Below are positions 22,732-32,924 of a stretch of 64,000 bases of DNA, one piece after another. Source of the DNA: Coriolopsis trogii. Its lineage: Eukaryota > Basidiomycota > Agaricomycetes > Polyporales > Polyporaceae. The stretch lies in assembly GCA_020543525.1 (NCBI GenBank), contig JAHYIO010000033.1, positions 2,356,001 to 2,420,000 of the forward strand, given 5' to 3'. Below the pieces are notes generated by a model. It did not search any database. It was not told the origin of the DNA and saw only the letters and a list, made by a program, of their open reading frames with translations. Each line of letters starts with the position of its first letter. Position 1 is the first letter of the stretch. The translations under genes were made by a program, and so were the position numbers.

Positions 22732-22765
22732 TAGATCTGATTTGCATTTAGGGATTTTCCAGATG
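22732..22765 (-). repeat. right terminal inverted repeat of the Plavaka element
   Basis: Reads TAGATCTGATTTGC toward the interior and ends GGGATTTTCCAGATG; inverted partner of 15309-15342. Followed by AT, the putative 2-bp target duplication. Confidence 0.85.
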
Positions 22766-23044
22766 ATCTGGCCAGGGCCCATAGTTGAGGCTCCTTATGT
22801 AGTACACGCGTACGGTCCCAGATGACAGACTTCTCTGAAGATGCATCGCACATGCGAAGCTATTGGGATAAATCTTGAGGAGCATACTTCGTGATGTCGG
22901 AAGCTGAAGCATAGTCAGCGTTCAAGGGACACTTGGGCCTCAATTGAGCCCAGGCTCTGGTCAGTCCTTTGGGCCCCACCCTCGCACGCCAAGGGCACTT
23001 ACATAAGTCCGCAGTGAATCAAAGTCGAATTGTTGACCTCTCGA

Positions 23045-25262
23045 GAACACCTGCGTTATGGGCCATAATCCGCCGGACTCCGTCGGATTCCGTCGGATAG
23101 ACGCTGAAATCCATCAAAATTGATTCGGCGCTTACGTGTCGGACGGGCGTACTCGTAGTCGTAGAGTCTTCACGTTCTTGGTGACTACCGTTGCAAACAA
23201 CATCGTCTTTCATTTCTACGATTCTTCTTCTCTATGTATACTATCACATTAGTGATTCAAATCCTGGAAGGGTTCTCAGGTCGGTTCAAGTTCAGACCCA
23301 GCATCAATTGGCCAGTTCAGCCTGTGGCTTGCAAGTAAGTAATCACCAGGTATGGCTCTTGCCATGTACTCTTGGCTGGTCACCCACTCACCAATTTGAA
23401 CTGACTGACCAGTCAACTACCAGGGGGTGCTTTGACTGGTCAGTCGGTTCAAATTGGTCTTGCATGAGTTGAAGGACCGACTGCCAGGTTGCACCTCCTA
23501 CCTACCTAGCTCCGGGCACTTACAATGTCAGTGTGAATTGATTGTATTTGACTGGTCACCTCATATCAGCGTAAGTTCTATCTTCTAGTATGTTTCCGTG
23601 TGCAACACATCTTCTTCTGCCTCAATGAATGGTACCCTCTCGCTTTTCGACTACACTACACTCTATCAGTCCAAGAATGCGACAGACCTGCAAGTGTCAT
23701 CTGTGGATCTCTTTGGAAAATGCAAGGTGTGAGTACTGCTTGCGCCACCCGATTGTGTAAGATTCAGAGTCCACCACGATGGCATCACATAGGAGCGCAA
23801 AGCTCTGCCAAGGTGCATTTTGCCATCTGGGGATGGTGCTCGTGAAGTGCTCGATGGTCCCTGTCCACCTGTGTGACCTCAGGAGCGTGGTGGTGCATGG
23901 GATAAGGAGAGTATGGGACCCGTGCAAGACAGACAAGGAGATAGGGATGACGATAAGAGCTAACCTGAGGGAGGTAAGGTACAGAGACTTAGGCAAGATG
24001 GCTCTCCATTGCTTCCACAGAGGAACAAAGCAGTAGAGGTCCTATGTATCAACAAGTTGAAGTCACGTATACTTGGCATCCCATGCATGACCAGATTAGA
24101 CTCACGGTCTCAAATTGCAACTGCACACTCACTGCATCGAAGGTATCCCTCTTGGAGAGTCTCATTCCATTTGTTGAGGGCCAAAGGGAGGGCTGAGGAT
24201 GTTATGATGCACCTGCATCCATCATGTGCAGGACGAGGAGTGGGCCATCTGAGCAGGACACAAGAATGGACAGTCAGAATGACTGGCGAGAAAGGCAGTA
24301 AGGTGGACTGACTTGCCAGGTAGGCAGAAGCCTTGACGGGTGAATTCTGTACATGGGCAGGACGTAAAAGTGAATGTTTAGAAGTCGGGTGAACAGGCAG
24401 TATGGCGGTCTGGCGACTGACCAGACAGGCAGTACAACTGGCGAGAAAGGCAGTAAGGTGGACTGACTTGCCAGGTAGGCGGGAGCCTCGACAGGTGAAT
24501 TCTGTACATGGGCAGGACGTAAAAGTGAATGGTTAGAAGTTGGGTGATTGAGCGACTGGACAGACAGGCAGTATGGCGGTCTGGCGACTGACCAGACAGG
24601 CAGTATGGCGGTCTGGCGACTGACCAGACAGGCAGTATGGTGGTCTGGCGACTGACCAGACAGGCAGTATGGCGGTCTGGCGACTGACCAGACAGGCAGT
24701 ATGGTGGTCTGGCGACTGACCAGACAGGCAGTATGGTGGTCTGGCGACTGACCAGACAGGCAGTATGGCGGTCTGGCGACTGACCAGACAGGCAGTATGG
24801 CGGTCTGGCAACTGACCAGACAGGCAGTATGGCGGACTGACTTACAAGGCGGGCAGGAGTATCAAGTTGACTACACTACGTCAGATAAAGTTACTTGCAA
24901 GGACGTACCTTTGGCGATGATCATGCTAGGGTGATGTTCATGCCATTGTGCACTGAGCAGAATGAAAGGTATTGTAGGGGGAGATACAGGCGGGTATGGA
25001 AGAGTATGCTAGGTGCATTGGCACCACACAGTATGTACCAGCACGCAAAGTGAGAATGCGAGAACATAAGACTGACATGACATAGGATGTGGGTAGAAAC
25101 CAAGCAGTGGCCGCTCATCTGCGAGGAGACTTATCGCTCGTCAGAAGCGAGGCAAATCGCGTGAGTATGGCAGCGAGCTGCCATTGGCTGAAGAGAATTA
25201 GACGCCAGTCCGACGGAATCCGACGGAGTCCGGCGGATTATGGCCCATAATGCAGTTAATCA
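23045..25262 (+). mobile_element. non-autonomous DNA element E1 (MULE-like), left half of giant palindrome
   Basis: A 2.2-kb element with TIRs of about 45 bp whose core reads TTATGGGCCATAATCCGCC and continues with TCCGNCGGA words. Both of its ends carry this core in inverted orientation. It is flanked by an 11-bp direct repeat TGACCTCTCGA (23034-23044 and 25263-25273). Target duplications of 9-11 bp with long TIRs are typical of Mutator-like elements. Inside are a 32-bp minisatellite and a 99-codon minus-strand frame (about 23697-23996) that is conserved in the partner copy but matches no family I know. No transposase is present. Confidence 0.75.
24560..24835. repeat. 32-bp minisatellite, about 8 units
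   Basis: Tandem units of GGCAGTATGGCGGTCTGGCG plus ACTGACCAGACA, differing mainly by C/T at one position. The open frame through it (repeating CLSGQSPDRHTA) is a by-product of the unit lacking stops, not evidence of coding. Confidence 0.9.
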
Positions 25263-25276
25263 TGACCTCTCGACGA

Positions 25277-27484
25277 TGATTAACTGCATTATGGGCCATA
25301 ATCCGCCGGACTCCGTCGGATTCCGTCGGACTGGCGTCTAATTCTCTTCAGCCAATGGCAGCTCGCTGCCATACTCACGCGATTTGCCTCGCTTCTGACG
25401 AGCGATAAGTCTCCTCGCAGATGAGCGGCCACTGCTTGGTTTCTACCCACATCCTATGTCATGTCAGTCTTATGTTCTCGCATTCTCACTTTGCGTGCTG
25501 GTACATACTGTGTGGTGCCAATGCACCTAGCATACTCTTCCATACCCGCCTGTATCTCCCCCTACAATACCTTTCATTCTGCTCAGTGCACAATGGCATG
25601 AACATCACCCTAGCATGATCATCGCCAAAGGTACGTCCTTGCAAGTAACTTTATCTGACGTAGTGTAGTCAACTTGATACTCCTGCCCACCTTGTAAGTC
25701 AGTCCGCCATACTGCCTGTCTGGTCAGTTGCCAGACCACCAACATCTGTCCAGTTGCTCAATCACCCGACTTCTAACCATCCACTTTTATGTCCTGCCCA
25801 TGTACAGAATTCACCTGTCGAGGCTCCCGCCTACCTGGCAAGTCAGTCCACCTTACTGCCTTTCTTGCCAGTTGTTCTGCCTGTCTGGTCAGTTGCCAGA
25901 CCGCCATACTGCCTGTCTGGTCAGTCGCCAGACCGCCATACTGCCTGTCTGTCCAGTCGCTCAATCACCCGACTTCTAACCATTCACTCTTACGTCCTGC
26001 ATATGTACAGAATTCACCTGTCGAGGCTCCTGCCTACCTGGCAAGTCAGTCCACCTTACTGCCTTTCTCGCCAGTTGTTCTGCCTGTCTGGTCAGTCGCC
26101 AGACCGCCATACTGCCTGTCTGTCCAGTCGCTCAATCACCTGACTTCTAACCATTCACTCTTATGTCCTGCATATGTACAGAATTCACCCGTCGAGGCTT
26201 CTGCCTACCTGGCAAGTCAGTCCACCTTACTGCCTTTCTCGCCAGTCATTCTGACTGTCCATTCTTGTGTCCTGCTCAGATGGCCCACTCCTCGTCCTGC
26301 ACATGATGGATGCAGGTGCATCATAACATCCTCAGCCCTCCCTTTGGCCCTCAACAAATGGAATGAGACTCTCCAAGAGGGATACCTTTGATGCAGTGAG
26401 TGTGCAGTTGCAATTTGAGACCGTGAGTCTAATCTGGTCATGCATGGGATGCCAAGTATACGTGACTTCAACTTGTTGATACATAGGACCTCTACTGCTT
26501 TGTTCCTCTGTGGAAGCAATGGAGAGCCATCTTGCCTAAGTCTCTGTACCTTACCTCCCTCAGGTTAGCTCTTATCGTCATCCCTATCTCCTTGTCTGTC
26601 TTGCACGGGTCCCATACTCTCCTTATCCCATGCACCACCACGCTCCTGAGGTCACACAGGTGGACAGGGACCATCAAGCACTTCACGAGCACCATCCCCA
26701 GATGGCAAAATGCACCTTGGCAGAGCTTTGCGCTCCTATGTGATGCCATCGTGGTGGACTCTGAATCTTACACAATCGGGCGGCGCAAGCAGTACTCACA
26801 CCTTGCATTTTCCAAAGAGATCCACAGATGACACTTGCAGGTCTGTCGCATTCTTGGACTGATAGAGTGTAGTGTAGTCGAAAAGCGAGAGGGTACCATT
26901 CATCGAGGCAGAAGAAGATGTGTTGCACATGGAAACATACTAGAAGATAGAACTTACGCTGATATGAGGTGACCAGTCAAATACAATCAATTCACACTGA
27001 CATTGTAAGTGCCCGGAGCTAGGTAGGTAGGAGGTGCAACCTGGCAGTCGGTCCTTCAACTCATGCAAGACCAATTTGAACCGACTGACCAGTCAAAGCA
27101 CCCCCTGGTAGTTGACTGGTCAGTCAGTTCAAATTGGTGAGTGGGTGACCAGCCAAGAGTACATGGCAAGAGCCATACCTGGTGATTACTTACTTGCAAG
27201 CCACAGGCTGAACTGGCCAATTGATGCTGGGTCTGAACTTGAACCGACCTGAGAACCCTTCCAGGATTTGAATCACTAATGTGATAGTATACATAGAGAA
27301 GAAGAATCGTAGAAATAAAAGATGATGTTGTTTGCAACGGTAGTCACCAAGAACGTGAAGACTCTACGACTACGAGTACGCCTGTCCGACACGTAAGCGC
27401 CGAATCGATTTTGATGGATTTCAGCGTCTATCCGATGGAATCCGACGGAGTCCGGCGGATTATGGCCCATAACGCAGGTGTTCT
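25277..27484 (-). mobile_element. non-autonomous DNA element E2, inverted copy of E1
   Basis: Near-identical to E1 in opposite orientation, separated from it by 14 bp, so that 23045-27484 is a 4.4-kb palindrome. It has its own 10-bp flanking repeat CTCTCGACGA (25267-25276 and 27485-27494). This overlaps the right-hand duplication of E1, which fits E2 inserting into the freshly made target site of E1. The 99-codon frame at 26532-26831 corresponds to that of E1 with two visible amino-acid changes (E to K, W to R). The minisatellite part is rearranged relative to E1. Confidence 0.75.
25797..26250. repeat. higher-order tandem repeat in E2, three units
   Basis: A block starting near TGTACAGAATTCACC and including GGCAAGTCAGTCCACCTTAC occurs three times at about 25803, 26007 and 26176, with one to two 32-bp minisatellite words in each of the first two units. 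In E1 the corresponding region instead has a long run of 32-bp units. Confidence 0.7.
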
Positions 27485-27494
27485 CTCTCGACGA

Positions 27495-28847
27495 GTATCG
27501 TTAAACTTGGACTCAGACTAGTGAGAGACGGGTAAGCGGCCACAGGCTTCATGGCGGCCCTCCGTCTCATGTGTCTGCGAGGTGATGCGAGTGTGAAATC
27601 GTACCAGATTCAAATTGAGACCTTGACCGCTTTGAAGTTTGACATTCAAGTTGTGGATAACCTGATTCAGATACATAGCCCACCTCAGTCTCTTGATTGA
27701 ATTCCTCATTGACTTCCTCATCGTAGCAGAAGAGCATAACAGCGTACGCCGCTCCGAACAGCGGAGGCTCAGCTACAATCGGACAAAACAGGGTTATTGA
27801 TGACCTCAGGGACGTTTTTGTCTCTCTCACCGGTCTGTTGCGTTACTTACACTGATGCCACCGGCTCTCTTCACCCTCAAAATGTGTAAAGTAAATTGAA
27901 CAGGTATCTGTTGAAGGCCCTCGAGACCAGTGCGATGGCATAGACGGACGATGGCGGGGTAGTGTGGAAACGTGGGACAAAACGGAGGCTCCTGACTTCT
28001 GCGCAATTGCCTTTTAGAGCTCCGCCCCGCCCGGCGTCTCTTCATCGTTCCCTCTCTAATAGGGCACGGGGATTCTGCAAGTGCTGATCAGCACTAGGTA
28101 ATTTACATGTGTAATTCACCGGTAAATGTCATGTAAATCAGGGATGCCAGATTCAGGTAAGTAAATCTCGGTAAATTTGCCCCTCTACCAAGCACCCTGC
28201 GTAGCGCCTGGTCTATAGCTACCGTCGAAATTGCAAAAGGTCCTCTCGGCAACAACAAAACATGATGTCAGTCTTGAGAGTTCTGCACCCGCTTCTCTAT
28301 GAGCGGCACCTTCAACCTGCAGTCCTTCTCACAAGACTTGCTCAACGACGCCACAGCCTAGCAAAGTTGGCAGATGGCGGGCGGAACAAGTTCAACAGCT
28401 TCAGTGATGAGGGCCGGCGTAACGGGAGGCAACACTGCCCGATGTCGTGCATAGCTACTGTAAGTAAAGTTGGTCTGTGCCAAGCTGCCTGGACAAGTGA
28501 GCACAGGCATATGAATACTTACTACTCAGTACTCACTAGGTGAATTACATGTAAATGTCAGAGATTTGCCGGTGATTTACCTTAATTCACACCCACGTAA
28601 ATTACCGTCATTTACCATGTAAATCTCGGACGTCCTGACGCCCTCTTGTAATTTACATGTCAAGCAGCGCCCGAGAGCAGATTCACCGTGCACTACTCTC
28701 TAATACCCGTCCCTCACGCCTTCGGACACACGAACCTATGACACACCTTTCATAGCAAGCCCTAGGTTGATCAATGGTGCAGAAGATTTACGGGATGGGC
28801 GCGAGGCGGACACAAAATTCCTCCGAGTTTCATGAACCTTGGACCTT
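27495..28847. other. gene-poor spacer with possible gene remnant
   Basis: On the minus strand between about 28045 and 27567 two frames could be joined by a splice (ending PLFGAAYAVMLFCYDEEVNE), but I cannot assign a family or find a full gene; it may be a remnant cut by the inserted elements. A perfect 16-bp palindrome AGTGCTGATCAGCACT lies at about 28079-28094. Confidence 0.35.
28095..28660. repeat. cluster of GTAAAT/TTTACATG words
   Basis: Two AT-rich blocks (about 28095-28190 and 28545-28655) are packed with short words such as GTAATTTACATG, CATGTAAAT and CCGGTAAAT on both strands, around about 350 bp of ordinary sequence. This resembles the ends of a miniature element, but I could not define clean termini. 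Confidence 0.4.
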
Positions 28848-30473
28848 CATCAGGAAAAGGTCCGGAACTGATCCGGACTGATGCTCTGAGATATACTGTT
28901 TAGCTCTGGCCGCGACTGATTCCCACTTACCGACTGAGTCTATCTGGCTACAGCTGAGTCCGTCTGGATCGGACGGACGCACTTGGACCTTCTTATATTG
29001 AAACTGTCAATTTCGTAGCTCAAGTGCTGGCGTTTATTTTCACCCTCCCTATCGGCAACATCCGGAGTATTGGATCTCCGCTCTGGCGATGACGCGTCCC
29101 CTCGCAACTGCGTCTCACCCCTCCTTGAACTTAAACCTCCATTTTCAGCTCGCAAGCTCGCGTTTCCTTCGTCGTCTGCCTGCCTGGTACTGGCTTGCCT
29201 AATCATCCTCATCTCTGAACATATTTCACCTCTCTATGACTCGACTCTCCTTACGGCTCAATTTCTCTCTGTTCCACTCCAAGATCAGTGCTGCAAGCAC
29301 TGATACCACTCGTGAGTCGCCATCGATCGTCCGCCATTCCGTCCTCAACCATTCATTTGTAATTTAGAAGGACTACCCATGGAATTGGACAACTGAAGTC
29401 CTGATTCCGTACGGTATGCCACTGAGGTCAGTATTAACCCATGAGCGGTTGATCGAGTGCTTCGTATCACAGGTGAGGTTTTCATTCCTAGGATATGCAT
29501 GTAAGGCATTTGGTATCTATGCAGCGGGGGTCGTTCGAAGTCAGGCCCTTTGATCTCTTAGAGAGGGAAAGGGCTGGGCGTGCAACTTGGACGATGAAGA
29601 CTCGGACCACGAGGAGGACGACTAGGATCCCTGCCCCAGGAATAGATTGAAGACTGCAGAGTGCGAGGACGACGTTCGAACACGGCTAACGCGTCTGACG
29701 TGGCTTAGGTGCGTGACTGGCTACATATCATCATCCCTGACCCCGCCTTCTCACTATCTGAAAATCGCCAATCGAGACGTGGAGAAGATGCAGACACTGA
29801 ACCGTCTGAGATGGAGAATGTCCATGTTAAGGTCTGATAAGCTGACCCGGGCAATGTATCCGACGGTGCTGACGATTCCTTCGTCATTTTTCAGGTGTGC
29901 TTATCCCTGCTGCCCCTGTGTGCTTCAGCCTGCCCGCACCCGTCTACCCATCAGTCTCTTGCACTCAATGCTCAGTGTTGTACGTATCATCCGAATTTTC
30001 ATCAGTGCGGTACGCTGCACCATTGTCTCCCTTGTCTTGTCTGCATTACCCCTCACTCCGTATACATTTTCATTCCATAGTGTTGTTGATTCGCTGTTTG
30101 ACCGGTGTACCATCCATCCCGCATACTTAGATATATGTTCCGCATTACTTCCCGACGCTTCGAGTACCATACCATCGGTTAGTATCATATTTGCTAATGT
30201 TCGTTCAGTTTGGCCCCGTTCAACACGGTTGCCGTGCATGTATGCTTCGTCACGTGAATCCCACACGTAGTGCATCTTAAGCAGCTGCAATTGTCTGAAA
30301 TTGTCTGAGTACCGGTCTGATATGTTCTGAATGGCATCTGGGACGCTCTGGGGCCAGAAAGTGAACCTTCTGGCTCCAGAACTCTGAGATGGTCTGAGAT
30401 GTTCTGAGATGTTCTGAGTCAGAGCGGCTCAGTTCGCCCCAGAGCGCCTCGGAGCTCGGACCTTTTCCTGATG
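28848..30473. mobile_element. non-autonomous element with Plavaka-like ends, copy 1
   Basis: Starts CATCAGGAAAAGGTCCGG and ends with the inverted CGGACCTTTTCCTGATG; flanked by TT on both sides. 1.63 kb without a transposase frame. The left part matches the second copy at 55770 over long stretches, for example TTGGATCTCCGCTCTGG followed by GATGACGCGTCCCCTC. Near the right end are repeated TTCTGAGAT words and an imperfect palindrome around TCTGGGGCCAGAA, likely subterminal binding sites. Confidence 0.8.
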
Positions 30474-31402
30474 TTTTTGTCCGATTGTTTACTATGGCTC
30501 GAAGGCCTGTGATTAGTGATCACTCATGCTTGGAAAACGATATCGACGAACGTGCCACCGAATCAGTCAGTCCCCATGAGCAGATTTCACATTAGGATTC
30601 ACGGCTTACGACAAGTATACAGTTACACAGCACCTGCAGTGCCGCGCGTACCCTCCGGCGCGGTGAGCAAGCTGTTTCCTCCTTCCAGCGTAGTCTTGAG
30701 CGAGCAGACATGTGGATCCCACAGCAAACCACGCGGTAGCACCTCAAAAGATGTCAGTTTGCACCTACGCCAGACATTTACGATGGGATCCCTCTCACAA
30801 CCTGTCCCAAGTCTTGCTCCGGCCGAACCCCGCTCTACCGCCAACATCATTGCTCAACGGGAGCCACTCCATGCCGACGCGTCTAAATCAGAGAGGTAAT
30901 TTTAGCAATCCAATCATCCTCCCTAGGCCTCTCACAAAGCGCAGTAGCGTCGTGGCGACCCAGCCATCCGTCCTCGATATTCAATCGTCAGATCTTGTCC
31001 GCCAACGTCGCCATCCCCTCCTTGCCCCCATGTGGTCTTACTAGGCTTCCTCTCTCGCGGTCGTCGTGTTCTGCGCCATGATAGTTGTGCGCCTGTCATA
31101 TCGGCACATATCACATCCGCAACATGACAAACTGTGAAGTTACGATCGATTACTGAGACATGGCGGGCAATCAAATCACAATTCGCCTCTTCGGCTTCCC
31201 ACTTGTGACATCGAAGAGCACAGGCAGAGGGATATAAGCCCAATGACTTCCACCGCTCATTGGCCTGCTCCTGCATTCCGGGCTCTGACCGGGCTTAGTG
31301 CCACTGGGAACCACCTGTACAACGTGCCCTTCGTCCGCACCTTGCACCTATCACTTCGCTCTCTCTGTTCAGGAAGAATCAAGACCCTTCAGCCTCCGTA
31401 TC
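30474..31402. other. intergenic region before the lipase
   Basis: A 127-codon plus-strand frame (30516-30899) and a 114-codon minus-strand frame exist but resemble no family and show no splice continuation. I see no supported gene. Confidence 0.45.
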
Positions 31403-32568
31403 ATGTCGCTCTGCAAGACTTGGCCCATACGTCTCTGGGCGAGCGCGGCATTCGCGATCTTCACTACGAGCTTCGTGCGCGCCGCCCCTCCATACTTGGT
31501 GCAGCGTCAGGCGATCACGTCGCTCTCTGCAACTCAGATCGCCGCGTTCACACCATCGGCATTCTATGCCAGCGCAGGATACTGCAGCGCCGCAGCAACG
31601 CTGACTTGGAGCTGCGGTGCGAACTGTCTGGGGAACCCGTCGTTCATGCCCGTCGCATCTGGAGGTGACGGATCCCACGTCCAGTTCTGTGAGTGCGATA
31701 TAGAACCTCACGTCATTTACGGACGCTGAAGTTGGACTCCATCATCCAGGGTTCGTCGGTTACGATCCATCCTTGCAAACGGCTGTGGTGTCCATCCAAG
31801 GAACAGATACACATGCGATGTACGTGGCTGTTCCCTGCATGAACGGAATCATCCGCTGACCGAATGGCATTGTCAGACTACCACTGATCACTGACGGTGA
31901 CATCAAGCTTGATAGTTTAAACCCTACGCTCTTCCCTGGTCTGGATCCTTCTATCGAAGCGCACCAGGGCTTCGCAGATGCGCATGCAAAGTAGGCTTTG
32001 CGACGTCATAGGTGGAAAGGACCATGGATGCTGACGCTCCCTCTCGGAAGATCTGCGGCGGATATATTGAGCGCGGTACAGGCGACAATGTCGATCCACG
32101 GCACACAGAACGTTCTCCTCACAGGTCATTCACTCGGTACGTTCAAGCCGTAAAGCCGACGTACGCTGTATCTGACAATGATATCGTGCCACAGGTGCAG
32201 CGATCTCACTGCTTCATAGCATCTATCTACCCTTGCATATACCCAACGTCAAGATTTCCTACATCGGATACGGGCTGCCTCGCGTCGGAAACCAGGCGTT
32301 TGCAAACTACATTGACGGGCACGACGCAATTGCGTCCGTGACGCATGTCAACAACAAGGAAGACTTCGTCCCGATCCTGCCAGGACGCTTCTTGGGCTTC
32401 CATCACCCATCGGGTGAAGTTCATATCCAGGATTCGGGTGCGTGGGTTGCTTGCCCGGGGCAGGACAACACGAGCGATGAGTGCACAGTGGGTGACGTAT
32501 CAAACATCTTTGACGGGGATGAGAGTGATCACGATGGACCGTATGGCGGTGTCGAGATGGGTTGTTGA
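31403..32568 (+). CDS. secreted class 3 lipase
   Basis: Extracellular triacylglycerol lipase or feruloyl-esterase-like hydrolase of the alpha/beta class 3 family. Exons 31403-31688, 31750-31819, 31877-31990, 32051-32136 and 32195-32568, 309 aa. The N-terminus is a signal peptide (hydrophobic stretch LWASAAFAIFTTSFVRA, predicted cut near residue 27). The nucleophile elbow TGHSLG is split by the last intron, with the Ser at about residue 184. The catalytic Asp is in NNKEDFVPILP and the His probably in SGEVHIQ, as in the fungal family. VVSIQGTDTHA fits the oxyanion strand. Cys-rich segments (YCSAAATLTWSCGANC, ACPGQDNTSDEC) fit disulfides of a secreted enzyme. Substrate cannot be told. Confidence 0.93.
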
Positions 32569-32924
32569 TGGACTCCATATCTGGGACACGCATAGGAGCA
32601 TATGCTACACATGTACACTGTAGGTGCTTAGTAGGATGTCGCGTTGTAGTAAGCTGTAGCGAACTCTAGTTTGGGCCTGGGCAAGTTCGAGTGATCATGA
32701 GCGTTTGTCACGCACTTCAGGCCTGGACGATGGTGGCTGTGCTGGCTCGCCGATTGTCGTCATCAAAATTGCCGAACTTCACGGCTGCGCCAGTGACTCC
32801 CGACGGGATGAACAGGTTGAACCTCTTCATCCCAACTTTCTCTCTACTGTCTGGTCATCTTCTACTTTATATCTTCCATACATACGGAACTTGTTCCCGT
32901 CAACCGTAAAGCAGCACCAGTCTC
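32569..32924. other. intergenic region
   Basis: 356 bp between the lipase stop and the next start. A TTTATATCT stretch near 32869, 56 bp before the start codon, may be the core promoter. Nothing else is seen. Confidence 0.45.

Larger units (their letters stand above)
15309..22765. mobile_element. Plavaka-type DNA transposon, 7.46 kb, two genes
   Basis: A complete-looking class II element. The left end reads CATCAGGAAAATCCCTAA and the right end, reverse-complemented, CATCTGGAAAATCCCTAA. From the GGAAAA onward the two TIRs match at 25 of 29 positions up to a shared AGATCTA. A 2-bp direct repeat AT flanks both ends (15307-15308 and 22766-22767). Inside are a minus-strand DUF6532 gene and a plus-strand Plavaka transposase, divergently arranged, with AT-rich subterminal regions at both ends that share ATTGCTACT. 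Both reading frames are open, so the element may be active or recently so. Plavaka transposases belong to a CACTA-like group of fungal elements (family knowledge); the exact ends are my inference from the TIR match. Confidence 0.85.

Noticed and set aside
24533..24811. 92-codon repetitive frame (CLSGQSPD units)
   Set aside because: Arises because the 32-bp minisatellite lacks stops; frame is not kept in the partner arm.
24560..24835. possible CRISPR array
   Set aside because: Units are contiguous tandem copies without unique spacers, and the organism is a fungus.
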